A stretch of DNA of 64,000 nucleotides from DASQGA01 sp963762085 (GCA_963762085.1 CAVXJD010000002.1:124001-188000), one strand, 5' to 3'. Counted from the first letter of the stretch, positions 42,354 through 50,824 are shown. Notes: generated from the letters alone by a model not told the origin. A program made the numbers and translations.

Positions 42354-43643
42354 TCACGCCGCCGCTCTGGCGGGGGCCAGGGCCCGGAGCCTTGTGTCGA
42401 GGTCGCCTTCGAGGGGCACGACTTCGTTATCGGCGAGAACGACCTGGATCCCTCGCTCCGCCGCAGCCTCGGCGACGACGTCGATGGCCGCCGCCTTCAG
42501 CTCGACGAGGAAGACCTCTGCTGCCCGGGCCCCTTCTGAGGCCAGGTCGGTGCGAAGCGCGTCCCGGCTGCTCAGATTTCCCGAGACCATCACCACTTCC
42601 GCGCTCTTTTCATCTTCGAGGTGCGACCGAAGTCGGTCGTGAATCCCCGCCGGCGCCGTCGAGAAGAAGGCAACGCGCCTACCAGCGAGCGGCTCGATCG
42701 GCCGCGGACGAAGCACGGTCTCGACGACGTCGAGCTCGGGGTCGACGTCGCGGATTGCGGTGCGAAGCGATTCGACGTGATCCGTATCGGCCAGCGGCTC
42801 CTCGCAGCCCGTCACGAGGACGAGGTCGGAGATCAGGATGCGGTAGGCACCGAGAAAACCCGCGACGAGCTCGGGGTCCTGCGCGGCTCCGGCGACGAGG
42901 ACGCGGGCGTCGACGGCAACCGGCGGCACCGACGTCCCGCTGCCTTCGAAGATGACCAGGTCAGGCCGGCGCTCGGCCGCCGCCCGGGCCCCCGCCTCGA
43001 CGTTCGAGACGAACGGCTGCCCGGCAAGGCCGCCACCGCACCGCCGGCAGCCGATCGTGACGACCTTCGCGAGGGCCGCGTCCTCCAGATAGTCCGAGGC
43101 CGCGTGGGAGCCGCCGCGCGAGAGCTCCAGGAGGTCTTCGAGGCTAGGCGGCGAGTCGACGACGACAGGATCGCGAGGCCCACCGCGTCCCATCGCAACC
43201 ACGACCACTTCCCGGTCCTCGGAGAGCAGTCGCGCGAGATGTCCGGCGACGGCGGTCTTCCCCACGCGCTTGCCGCTCCCGACGACAGCCAGCGAAGGGA
43301 TGTCGAACGGAGCTAATGCCACCGGCTCGAAGCGGAAGTCGGCGCCCACGTAGGGACGGCCCACCGCCAGAGCGCGGCTGGCAAGCCGTAGCCGGCCGCG
43401 GGCGTCGAGGACCGGCTCGTCCGAGAGGTCGACGACGATTTCGGCGCGTGTCTGCTCGAGCCCGTCCTCGAGATCCGAGTAGAGAGGTACGCCGTATTCC
43501 TCGCCGCCGCGGACCTTTTCCGTGCCGCCCAGGAGAACGGCGCCGATGACCGTGTAGGGAACCTCCGTGAGAGCGTCCCGAACGACCGCCGGATAGTGCT
43601 CGCCGTCGATCAATGCGAGCGCCGTCGACACCTTCGCGCTCAT
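42354..43643 (-). CDS. cpgS: cyclic 2,3-diphosphoglycerate synthetase
   Basis: 429 residues from ATG 43643 (longer frame to 43751 is in the metallophosphatase gene). N-terminal ALALIDGEHYPAVVRDAL, nucleotide loop AVVGSGKRVGKTAVAGHLAR, VVVVAMGRGGPRDPVVV, GCRRCGGGLAG and LVIFEGSGTSVPPVAVDARV. These fit the archaeal cDPG synthetase, which forms the cyclic anhydride of 2,3-BPG with ATP. ATGA overlap with the upstream phosphatase gene; followed by the 2-PG kinase. Pathway assignment strong because both partners are adjacent. Confidence 0.9.
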   Translation of the reverse strand: MSAKVSTALALIDGEHYPAVVRDALTEVPYTVIGAVLLGGTEKVRGGEEYGVPLYSDLEDGLEQTRAEIVVDLSDEPVLDARGRLRLASRALAVGRPYVGADFRFEPVALAPFDIPSLAVVGSGKRVGKTAVAGHLARLLSEDREVVVVAMGRGGPRDPVVVDSPPSLEDLLELSRGGSHAASDYLEDAALAKVVTIGCRRCGGGLAGQPFVSNVEAGARAAAERRPDLVIFEGSGTSVPPVAVDARVLVAGAAQDPELVAGFLGAYRILISDLVLVTGCEEPLADTDHVESLRTAIRDVDPELDVVETVLRPRPIEPLAGRRVAFFSTAPAGIHDRLRSHLEDEKSAEVVMVSGNLSSRDALRTDLASEGARAAEVFLVELKAAAIDVVAEAAAERGIQVVLADNEVVPLEGDLDTRLRALAPARAAA

Positions 43644-44422
43644 CGGCTCGTGACCTCGTCCTCGATCCGGGTCGTGTACTTCTCGAACTCGAGCGTGTCG
43701 GCAGAGAACTGGATGATCCGCTCGGAGCCGTGGAACGGGTAGCGACGCCACACGTCCACATGGCGGCCCTCGATCTCGACCACGTTGTAACAGGGTCGCG
43801 TCCTGCCTCTGAGGCGGAGTGTCGAGACCGTGCCGGTGTTGACGATGAAGAGGTCTTCCAGGCGCCAGGCGTACGGGACGTGCTTGTGTCCCGAGAGGAC
43901 GAGATTGACCTTGGAGCGCTGGAGTGCCTCGAGCGCGTCGCCGGCGTCATAGACGACATTCCGCTCCCGCCCGGTGCCGGGGACGGGCAGGAGATGGTGA
44001 TGGAGGACGAAGATCCGGAAGTCGGCCGGGTGGGCGAACTGCTCCGAGATCCAGCGGTAGCGGCTCCGGCCGATGTGTCCGTGGTCGAGGTCCGGCTCAG
44101 AGGAGTCGATCGCGACCACCGAGACACCGTTCTGGTGAACGACCGTGTCGCGGTCCCCGAACTGCTCCTCGAAATGAAGGTAGCCAACGTTCCGAGAATC
44201 GTGGTTTCCGGGGACGACCACGAGCGTCTCGCAGGCGAGCCGCTCCAGGTATTGCTTGGCCTCGGCGTATTCCTGGCGATAGCCGAACGCAGTCAGGTCG
44301 CCCGAGCAGACGACGATATCGGGCACGAGCTCGTTGATTTCCATGATCGCCCGCTCCATGAGGTTCGGGACGAAATGCTGCGACCCGCAGTGCAGGTCGG
44401 AGATGTGTGCGATCCGAAACAC
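43640..44422 (-). CDS. calcineurin-like metallophosphoesterase
   Basis: 260 residues. Metal motifs in order: HISDLHCGSQHF (D.H), VCSGDLTAFG (GD), VVPGNHDSRN (GNHD), VLHHHLLPV and LVLSGHKHVPY (GHxH). No signal peptide, so cytosolic. First gene of the operon to cDPG synthesis, coupled by ATGA, so it might hydrolyse cDPG or a related phosphoester; inference only. The C-terminal part (RRYPFHGSERIIQFSADTLE) is an extra lid. Confidence 0.93.
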   Translation of the reverse strand: MFRIAHISDLHCGSQHFVPNLMERAIMEINELVPDIVVCSGDLTAFGYRQEYAEAKQYLERLACETLVVVPGNHDSRNVGYLHFEEQFGDRDTVVHQNGVSVVAIDSSEPDLDHGHIGRSRYRWISEQFAHPADFRIFVLHHHLLPVPGTGRERNVVYDAGDALEALQRSKVNLVLSGHKHVPYAWRLEDLFIVNTGTVSTLRLRGRTRPCYNVVEIEGRHVDVWRRYPFHGSERIIQFSADTLEFEKYTTRIEDEVTSR

Positions 44423-44495
44423 GGCTCTCCTGGTCGTCCGCCGAGCACCGGAGTTTAGTGATGGGCCGTCCGTGCAGACTGCTACCGTTCTGTTC

Positions 44496-44864
44496 GTGCC
44501 GGAAGAAATGCCTGTTTTCCAGGCATATTGTGGGCGTCAGCCTCCCCGTTTCGTCAACAAGGCGGAACTCGAGGTCGCGAAGCTTCTCGATTTCTATGGA
44601 ATCCGGTGGGAATACGAGCCGCGCACGTTCGTCCTCGAGACGGACGACGAGGGCCGCGTCATCGAGGCGGCGCGGCCGGACTTCTACCTCCCGGACCAGG
44701 ACCTCTACGTGGAGATCACGACGATGAAGCAGTCGCTCGTGACGCGGAAGAACCGCAAGATCAGAAAGCTCAAGGAGCGGTATCCCGACGTGAAGGTGAA
44801 GCTCTTCTACCGGCGGGACATCGAGCGTCTCGTGGAGAAGTACGGTCTCAGCCTCGCCTCGTAG
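44496..44864 (+). CDS. small PD-(D/E)XK-like nuclease-fold protein
   Basis: 122 residues from GTG 44496 (M 44508 alternative). Core: NKAELEVAKLLDFYGIRWEY, ARPDFYLPDQDLYVEITTMK, then an Arg/Lys-rich helix SLVTRKNRKIRKLKERYPD and VKLFYRRDIERLVEKYG. The D..(8)..E-x-(T/K) spacing with an upstream Glu resembles the PD-(D/E)XK nuclease core, though the last catalytic position is Thr rather than Lys. Function unknown; neighbouring hpt suggests nucleotide metabolism, not proof. Confidence 0.68.
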   Translation: MPEEMPVFQAYCGRQPPRFVNKAELEVAKLLDFYGIRWEYEPRTFVLETDDEGRVIEAARPDFYLPDQDLYVEITTMKQSLVTRKNRKIRKLKERYPDVKVKLFYRRDIERLVEKYGLSLAS

Positions 44865-44913
44865 AGCCTCCCGACACCTGCGGCTGGCCGGGCCCGACCC
44901 CCGCGTCGGCGAA

Positions 44914-45420
44914 GTGCACCTCTCGAGGGCGGACATCCAGGCCCGTGTCACCGAGCTCGGAGCCCGCATCTGCGAGGACTACGCCGGGAAGGAGCCGCTT
45001 CTGGTCGGGGTGCTCCGCGCGTCCTACGTCTTTCTCGCCGACCTTTCCCGCGCCGTGCCGATCCTGCATCACCTCGACCTCGTAAGCCTCGCGGGCTACG
45101 GACGGGCGCTCGGGGGCCACGCAGGCGTTCGGATCATGAAGGACCTCGACGCTCCCATCGCCGGCCGGGACGTGGTGATCGTCGACCTGGTCGTCGACAC
45201 CGGCCTCACGCTCAACTACCTCCTCGCGTCTCTCAGGCTTCGGGATCCGGCGAGCCTTGCCGTCTGCTCGCTCCTCGACCGCCCGTATCGCCGCCTTGTC
45301 GAGGACCTGCCGCTCCGCTACGTCGGTTTCACGGTCCCCGACGAGTTCTTCGTCGGCTACGGCTTCGACCTGGACGGCTTGCACCGCGGATTGCCCGATA
45401 TTCACTCGCTGAACAAGTGA
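44914..45420 (+). CDS. hpt: hypoxanthine (purine) phosphoribosyltransferase
   Basis: 168 residues from GTG 44914. PRTase fold: ELGARICEDYAGKEPLLVGV, then the PRPP loop VVIVDLVVDTGLTLNYLLAS; VCSLLDRPYRRLVEDLPLRY and VGFTVPDEFFVGYGFDLDGL form the C-terminal hood with Asp for catalysis. Canonical loop is VEDIIDTG; here VVDLVVDTG, a mild change. Salvages hypoxanthine/guanine to IMP/GMP. Stop TGA is part of the structured element that follows. Confidence 0.93.
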   Translation: MHLSRADIQARVTELGARICEDYAGKEPLLVGVLRASYVFLADLSRAVPILHHLDLVSLAGYGRALGGHAGVRIMKDLDAPIAGRDVVIVDLVVDTGLTLNYLLASLRLRDPASLAVCSLLDRPYRRLVEDLPLRYVGFTVPDEFFVGYGFDLDGLHRGLPDIHSLNK

Positions 45421-45603
45421 CCGCTCCGGCCGCCTCCGCGGCCGTTCGCTCCATAGCCGCTACTGGCCGTGCCTTGTGGCACGGCCAGGCACACTCTTCG
45501 AAACCGGGCACTCGGCATGCCTTTCCGAAGAGCATGCCTCGCGGGCCGGAGGCCCGCGAGTAGCGGCGTTAGGAGCGTCCAGCCGCGAAGGCGGCTGGCG
45601 CGT
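45421..45603. repeat. hairpin-rich intergenic element, copy B (full form)
   Basis: 183 bases filling exactly the space between two convergent stops. Stems: CGGCCGC/GCGGCCG at 45427-45444; an 11-bp perfect stem 45463-45473/45478-45488; GGCATGC/GCATGCC at 45514-45538; a 10-bp perfect stem 45538-45547/45551-45560; and CCAGCCGC/GCGGCTGG at 45579-45598. In addition CGCTCC (45447-45452) pairs with GGAGCG (45572-45577) and GCCGCTA (45456-45462) with TAGCGGC (45561-45567), closing the inner three hairpins into a multi-branch fold. Related to copy A at 26103. Bidirectional terminator, mobile repeat or structured RNA; unresolved. Confidence 0.7.
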
Positions 45604-46806
45604 TCACAGATAACCCAACGGGTCGACGGGACTGCCGTTCACCCTGACCTCGAAATGGAGGTGCGGGCCCAGGCAGTGGCCGGTGCAGCCGGATGCGGCG
45701 ATTGCCTGGCCTTGCGCGACCGAGCCGCCTCCGACCCAGATGGCCGAGAGATGTGCGTACGCAGTGGCGAGGCCGTTGCCGTGGTCGATCACGACGATGT
45801 TCCCGTAACCGCCCATCCCGCCTGCGTAGATGATCGTGCCGCCGGCCGCCGCGTGAACCGCGGTGCCGTTGGGCACCGCGATGTCGATGCCTTCGTGCAT
45901 ACGGCCCCAGCGAGGCCCGAAGCCGCTGACCACGGGGCCCGAGACCGGCCAGATGAGCCCGCTCGAGGAGACGCCCGAGCCCGAGCTCCCGCTCGACCCG
46001 CTGGAGCTGGCTTGCGAAGCGCGGATCTGATCGGCGAGGGAGGCGCTAGCCGCCTGCATCGCGTCAAGGTCCTCCTCGTGCTCGTGGCGCTCGTCCCGAA
46101 CGCTTGCTAGAAGCGACTGCCGCTCGTCCCGGGCTGCAACCAGCGCGCTCTGCTGAGCGACCAGCTGGTCGCGTGCGGCTCGCTGCTCGGCGGTCTTCTC
46201 CGCCAGCACGGCGGTGACCTCCTCGACTTCCTTCTTGGTCGCCGCGGTCTCCCGCCGGGCGACACGAACCGCGTCCCGCACGCCCTTGATCTCGGCGACG
46301 ATGCGCCGGTCCTCGTTTCCGATCTGGCGGAAGTAGTCGATCTGCTCGATCAGGTCGTTCAGGCTCCCCACCTGGAGCAGGATCTCGAGCTCGGTCGTTT
46401 CCCCGGTCTGGTAGAGCTCGACGAGCCTCTCCTCCAGGCGTTTCTGTGCGAGCTCGTGCTGCGCGACCAGGAATTCGAGCCGGCGCGTCTGCTCCTCGTA
46501 CTTCGCCTGGAGGCGGGCAAGACGCGAGCGATGCTCGGCGAGGTCGGCCTCGAGCTCGGCCACGAGCGCCGAGAGGCTCCCGATTTTGCCCTCGAGCGAC
46601 CCGATCTCCGAGCTGGCCGTCTCGATCTCGCTCGAGAGCACGCCCTCTTTCTCCTTGGCACCCGAGATCTGAGCCTGTAGCGCCGCTATCTGAGCGTCGA
46701 CCTGGTTTTTCCGGTCCGACAGTGAGCCGAGAGCCCCGGCCGGGATCGCCACGGCGAGCCCGAGGCAGGCGATGACGAGCGTAATGGGTCGGCGGGGGCG
46801 TGACAC
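45604..46806 (-). CDS. EnvC-like M23 peptidase with coiled coil
   Basis: 400 residues. Signal peptide (ITLVIACLGLAVAIPAGALG), a long coiled coil (~30-260; e.g., SLEGKIGSLSALVAELEADL), a Ser/Gly-rich linker, then a LytM/M23 domain with GRMHEGIDIAVPNG (H.D), HAAAGGTIIYAGG, GLATAYAHL and GPHLHFEVRVNG (HxH). Conserved zinc ligands appear present, so it may cleave peptidoglycan crosslinks or activate amidases in division. Located in the periplasm-equivalent space. Convergent with hpt across copy B of the hairpin element. Confidence 0.93.
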   Translation of the reverse strand: MSRPRRPITLVIACLGLAVAIPAGALGSLSDRKNQVDAQIAALQAQISGAKEKEGVLSSEIETASSEIGSLEGKIGSLSALVAELEADLAEHRSRLARLQAKYEEQTRRLEFLVAQHELAQKRLEERLVELYQTGETTELEILLQVGSLNDLIEQIDYFRQIGNEDRRIVAEIKGVRDAVRVARRETAATKKEVEEVTAVLAEKTAEQRAARDQLVAQQSALVAARDERQSLLASVRDERHEHEEDLDAMQAASASLADQIRASQASSSGSSGSSGSGVSSSGLIWPVSGPVVSGFGPRWGRMHEGIDIAVPNGTAVHAAAGGTIIYAGGMGGYGNIVVIDHGNGLATAYAHLSAIWVGGGSVAQGQAIAASGCTGHCLGPHLHFEVRVNGSPVDPLGYL

Positions 46807-46930
46807 CGGTGTGATTTTCGCCGGGCGAAAGGTCGTCCCTGCGGGCCCGGCACGCTGTTTCAGGGAGGTAAGAGGAGGTTTTTATCAGGAGTGGCGGACG
46901 ATCGCCACCATTCCTGGCCCCTGCGAGCGC

Positions 46931-47674
46931 TCAGTTCCGGTGCTGCGTGATGCCGGGCTCCGAGGGCTCGGCGGGTGGAACGGGCTCCTCCGGGCCGGGC
47001 GTCGGCTCGCCCGGAGACGGCCGTGGCGGCTCCGGGATGTCGGCCTCATCGGGAGGCGGCCAGGGCTCGGGCACGCGCGCCGGCTCGGGCGGCGCTTCGA
47101 GCTTGACGGTCTCCTGGACCGGAGCCTGCACGCGCTGGATCAACGCTTCTGTTTCTCGGATCAGGGTCTCGATCTCGGCCTCCTTGTCTCGGATCCGCTC
47201 GACGACGTCGTCAACGGCCGTCCGTGCTGCCTTTATGCCCTCCTTGTCCTCGGAATACACCGCCTCGCCGAGCTGCCGGAAGATCCGATCCTTCTCGATG
47301 TGGAGCTCCGCCAGCTCGCGGCGAGCCCTGAAGACGCCCATCTGGCTCCGCGACCTGAGCGCAACAGATTCCCGTGTCGCTGCGAAACGACCACGGAGAT
47401 CGGCAAGCCCCCTGGCTGCGACGCGGCGGTCGACGAACTGGTCGAACAGAAAGAGGAGGGCTGCTACCAGCAATGCCACGACCCCCCAGGCCCAGACGGC
47501 CCCGGCGAGCAAAATGATGCCGCCGATTCCGACCAGTACCGCGATCGCGAGCAGCGGCGAGGGCGGCGTCAAGCTCAGCCGCGAAGAGTCGACCTCCTGG
47601 AGGCGGCCACCGCACTCGGGGCAGTACCGGGTCTCCGCCGCGAGGGCGTTCCCGCACTGGACGCACTCAGGCAC
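46931..47674 (-). CDS. zinc-ribbon membrane protein with coiled coil
   Basis: 247 residues from GTG 47674. N-terminal ribbon CVQCGNALAAETRYCPECGG, two membrane helices (LLAIAVLVGIGGIILLAG and VVALLVAALLFLFDQFVD), a long charged coil, and a Pro/Glu-rich acidic tail from ~200. Overlaps the CcmI-like gene by 8 bases. It shares the ribbon-membrane plan of the 24749 gene but not the SPOR part. Function unknown; co-transcription with ccm genes suggests a link to cytochrome maturation or envelope. Confidence 0.72.
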   Translation of the reverse strand: MPECVQCGNALAAETRYCPECGGRLQEVDSSRLSLTPPSPLLAIAVLVGIGGIILLAGAVWAWGVVALLVAALLFLFDQFVDRRVAARGLADLRGRFAATRESVALRSRSQMGVFRARRELAELHIEKDRIFRQLGEAVYSEDKEGIKAARTAVDDVVERIRDKEAEIETLIRETEALIQRVQAPVQETVKLEAPPEPARVPEPWPPPDEADIPEPPRPSPGEPTPGPEEPVPPAEPSEPGITQHRN

Positions 47675-48011
47675 GCGCAGGCACCTCGCCGGCGTTGCTG
47701 CGCTCGCCCGCTGGACGGTCCTGGGCATCGAGGGCCCGGAGCGCCCGGGCGACCTGGGCGCGAAGCGGCCCCACCGACTCGCGGTAGTCCCCATCCGAGA
47801 TCTTCCCCGTCCGGTGATCGAACTCTAGTTCCTTGAGCGCCGCGAGAGCCCGGTCCCGCTCCTCCTCGAGGCGGATCCGCTCCTGCTCGCCCGTGCCGGC
47901 GACCCGAATCCGGTCGTCGACGGCCTCGGGCTCTCGCAGGAAGGGGCGAGCCACGAAGAGGACGCAGCCAAGGGCGAGCACGGCCGCCAGGGCAAGCGCG
48001 AGGATTTCCAT
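47667..48011 (-). CDS. CcmI-like cytochrome c maturation protein, N-terminal part only
   Basis: 114 residues: one membrane helix (EILALALAAVLALGCVLFVA) then a charged segment LEEERDRALAALKELEFDHR and TGKISDGDYRESVGPLRAQV, which is the typical CcmI N-domain motif. The TPR part of classical CcmI (apo-cytochrome binding) is missing, as in short CcmI forms. Overlaps ccmF by one base and the ribbon protein by 8. Likely part of the CcmFHI haem-ligation complex, though ccmH is not seen. Confidence 0.75.
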   Translation of the reverse strand: MEILALALAAVLALGCVLFVARPFLREPEAVDDRIRVAGTGEQERIRLEEERDRALAALKELEFDHRTGKISDGDYRESVGPLRAQVARALRALDAQDRPAGERSNAGEVPARA

Positions 48012-50011
48012 CAGGCGGGCGTCGGCGCCGGAGCTTCCGCCTCGGCGAAGCGGCCGGCGAGCCGTCGCTGCTCACGCGCGTCCGGCCACATGGCGATGAA
48101 CGATCCGAGCAGGAACACGAGCCCGGCGAGCCAGATCAGGTTCACGAGCGGGTTCACGAGCACCTTCAGGTAGACGGACCCGTCCGCGTTGAACTGGTCC
48201 GCGATCACGAAGAGGTCCTCGGCCCGGAGCAGGTCGGAGCGGATCGCGACCTCGTTCGAGGTCTGCTGCTCGGCGAAGTAGCGGTTCTTGCCCGCCGCCA
48301 GGGTCCCGACGCTCTCCCCGTCCCTGGAGACCGCGAGCCGGGCCCGGATCTCCTGCGCGTTCGCGGCACGAGTCTGCGACGTTCCGAGGAGCTCGAGTCG
48401 GTAGTCGCCCGCCTGCATCGAGCCGCCCGGGGCGAGCCTTGCCTCGCGCGTCGTCCCGAAGCCGCCGATCCCGACCGCGCCGAGGAGCAGGAGCACGATT
48501 GCCGCGTGCACGACGTACCCGCCGTAGCGGCGGCGGTTACGCCCCACGAGCTGGGAGAACGCAGACGGCCAGCTCGAGGCGCCGAGAGCCTTTCGGGCGC
48601 GCGTGCCGCGGGCGAACTCCTGCACGATCGTCGTCAGCGCGAAGGCCGCGAAGGTGTAGCCGACGAGGCCGGCCGGGCTCGATCCGGCCCCGGCCAGAAC
48701 GAGGATGGTTCCCGCCGCGAGCGCGACGCCCGCAGGCCACGCGAGCTGGGCGGCGAGCGAGCGAAGCGATGCCCGCCGCCACGCGACCAGCGGCCCGATT
48801 CCCATCAGCAGGATGACCGGGAGTCCGAAGGCGACTGCGAAAAAATTGTAGTAGGGCGCTCCGACCGTCACCGCCACGCCCCGGACGGCTTCCGAGACCA
48901 GCGGATAGACGACTCCCCAGAGGACGGTCAGGGCGAGCGCAACGAGGAACAGGTTGTTGTAGAGAAAGGCCGCTTCGCGCGACACGAGCGACTCGAGCTT
49001 CGTTCGGGAACGCAGGAGTGGCAGCCGCCAGATGATCAGTGCCGCGGAGCCGGCCGCGACGAGGGCGAGGAAGCCGATGAACCACGGGCCGATCGACGAC
49101 TCCGTGAAGCTGTGAATCGAGTTCAGGACGCCGCTACGGGTCAGGAAGGTGCCGAAAATCGAGAGCCCGAAGGCGAGCGCGATGAGCACCGAGTTCCAGA
49201 CGCGGAGCATGTTCTTCTTCTCCTGGATCATCACCGAGTGGAGAAACGCGGTCGCCACGAGCCATGGCATCAGAGCGGCGTTCTCGACCGGATCCCACGC
49301 GTACCAGCCGCCCCAACCAACCTCCTCGTAGGCCCACTTCGAGCCGAGCAGGATGGCAACGCCCAGGAACGTCCACGCGGCCAGCGTCCAGCGCCGGGTC
49401 GCCACGATCCAGCGCTCGTCTGCGCGGCCCGAGGCCAGCGCTGCCATCGCGAACCCAAACGGCACCGTCAGCCCCACGTAGCCCAGATAGAGGAGCGGGG
49501 GGTGTGCCAGCATGTACGGGTTCTGGAGGCTCGGGTTCAGCCCGGCACCGTCAGCAGGCGCGACCTGGGTCACGAACGGGGACGCGACGAAGCAGAGGAG
49601 CAGCGCGAAGAACGAGGCGATGCCGGCCCCGATCGGGACGGTCCAGGGCAGAACCTCGCGGGTGAGCCGGGGGTTCAGCGCGAGCGCGGCCGAGACCAGT
49701 CCGGTCAAGACGAGGAACCACAGGAGCAGCGAGCCCTCCTGGCCGCCCCAGAAGGCCGCGAGCGCGTAGCCGAGCGGGAGCTCGCGGCTCGTGTGGTCGG
49801 CAACGTACGCAAAAGAGAAGTCGTGGCGCGCCAGGGCGGCGAGCAAGACAAGTCCCGCGACCGCAGCGGCTCCGAAGGAGGCTAGAAAGGCATTGCGCGC
49901 CGACTCCAGGAGCCGCCGTCGCCCTCGAAGCGCGGCATAGGCGCCCGCGCCGGTCGCGTAGAGGACGAGCCCGAGAGCGACGAGGAGGGCGGCCCGGCCT
50001 AGGAGCGGCAT
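48011..50011 (-). CDS. ccmF: cytochrome c maturation haem lyase CcmF
   Basis: 666 residues from ATG 50011 with GAGGAGCAG just ahead; a longer frame to 50218 lies in ccmE. About 14-15 membrane helices. Diagnostic: AFWGGQEGSLLLWFLVL and the WWD haem-handling loop WGGWYAWDPVENAALMPW; IHSFTESSIGPWFIGFL follows. It ligates haem to apo-cytochromes outside the membrane. Lies 7 bases after ccmE. ccmA, B, C, G and H are not in the window, so the set here is partial or reduced. Confidence 0.97.
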   Translation of the reverse strand: MPLLGRAALLVALGLVLYATGAGAYAALRGRRRLLESARNAFLASFGAAAVAGLVLLAALARHDFSFAYVADHTSRELPLGYALAAFWGGQEGSLLLWFLVLTGLVSAALALNPRLTREVLPWTVPIGAGIASFFALLLCFVASPFVTQVAPADGAGLNPSLQNPYMLAHPPLLYLGYVGLTVPFGFAMAALASGRADERWIVATRRWTLAAWTFLGVAILLGSKWAYEEVGWGGWYAWDPVENAALMPWLVATAFLHSVMIQEKKNMLRVWNSVLIALAFGLSIFGTFLTRSGVLNSIHSFTESSIGPWFIGFLALVAAGSAALIIWRLPLLRSRTKLESLVSREAAFLYNNLFLVALALTVLWGVVYPLVSEAVRGVAVTVGAPYYNFFAVAFGLPVILLMGIGPLVAWRRASLRSLAAQLAWPAGVALAAGTILVLAGAGSSPAGLVGYTFAAFALTTIVQEFARGTRARKALGASSWPSAFSQLVGRNRRRYGGYVVHAAIVLLLLGAVGIGGFGTTREARLAPGGSMQAGDYRLELLGTSQTRAANAQEIRARLAVSRDGESVGTLAAGKNRYFAEQQTSNEVAIRSDLLRAEDLFVIADQFNADGSVYLKVLVNPLVNLIWLAGLVFLLGSFIAMWPDAREQRRLAGRFAEAEAPAPTPA

Positions 50012-50018
50012 CTGCTCC

Positions 50019-50408
50019 TCAGGACTTGGCGGCGTACTTCGAGGGGCATTTCGTGACGAGCGAGTCTCGCTCGGCAACGAAGACACCGTTTTGAAGCTCG
50101 CCCCGCATGTAGACGTCTCTGCCGACCTTGAAGAGGTCTGGAACCGAGCCCGTGTAGCTGACCGGGACCGTCGCACTCCCCTCGATGTCGCGGAGCGTGA
50201 ACGTCTTCGGCGTTGCACGCCCGTCCCCGCGGATCGGGCCGACGACCTTGCCTGCCAGGCTCACCTTGCCGGGGTGATCAGCGAGCTGGCTCGGGCGCAG
50301 GGAAGGCGTCGAGCCCCCCGCCAGGCTCGTGTAGAGCAGGAAGACAGCCAGAACGGCCGCTACCGAGAGCGCGATGATCAGCCGCGCGGGACTACGCCTC
50401 CGGGCCAC
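50019..50408 (-). CDS. ccmE: CcmE-type haem chaperone, CxxxY variant
   Basis: 129 residues: membrane anchor (LIIALSVAAVLAVFLLY), then an OB-fold with VSLAGKVVGPIRGDGRATPK, LRDIEGSATVPVSYTGSVPD and GRDVYMRGELQNGVFVAERD. The classical haem-binding His of HxxxY is Cys: KCPSKY, giving CxxxY. That form is known from archaea and some sulfate reducers whose Ccm systems lack CcmH and have altered haem attachment. Lies right before ccmF. Consistent with the absence of CcmH here. Confidence 0.92.
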   Translation of the reverse strand: MARRRSPARLIIALSVAAVLAVFLLYTSLAGGSTPSLRPSQLADHPGKVSLAGKVVGPIRGDGRATPKTFTLRDIEGSATVPVSYTGSVPDLFKVGRDVYMRGELQNGVFVAERDSLVTKCPSKYAAKS

Positions 50409-50458
50409 ACGTCGAGTCTAGCTCCGTGCAGCCGGTGTTCGGCTCAGTGAGGAGTCCG

Positions 50459-50704
50459 CTAGTGCTGCTCGGGCGCGAGCGTCGGGCTCCGGAACGGGAT
50501 CCGGTACCCGTGGTCGCGGCAGAGCGAGCCCGGAGCATCCTCGGTCAGAGCGTCGCAGTACCCCTTGCCGTACGCGGCGCGCATGAACGCGGCGACGACC
50601 TCGAGGTTCCACTCCGAGACGTCGCTCGCCTCACACCAGAGGTCGGCGAGGCGAACGTCGATGTCCAGCTCGAGGAGCTCGATGCGGGTGGGTCGCTTTC
50701 CCAT
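50459..50704 (-). CDS. small conserved-looking protein of unknown function
   Basis: 81 residues: IELLELDIDVRLADLWCEAS, VSEWNLEVVAAFMRAAYGKG and YCDALTEDAPGSLCRDHGYR, ending in a Pro/Ser tail. Two Cys and a His lie near the end (C.ALTEDAPGSLCRDHG), possible metal ligands. Single-gene, upstream of ccmE on the same strand. I do not recognise it beyond a feeling that it is family-like. Confidence 0.5.
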   Translation of the reverse strand: MGKRPTRIELLELDIDVRLADLWCEASDVSEWNLEVVAAFMRAAYGKGYCDALTEDAPGSLCRDHGYRIPFRSPTLAPEQH

Positions 50705-50824
50705 GCAGAAAAAGGTAGTAAGCGCATCGGACGGCGTTCCACGATGACCGGGCGGGACAAGTCCCGCCCCTACAGTGGCGAGATCCAGTAGGGGCGCGGC
50801 TCGCCTCGCCCGTAGGCTTCATCC

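Noticed and set aside
48506..49885. 459-codon plus-strand frame over ccmF
   Set aside because: Antisense to ccmF; its translation is a charged shadow of membrane helices.
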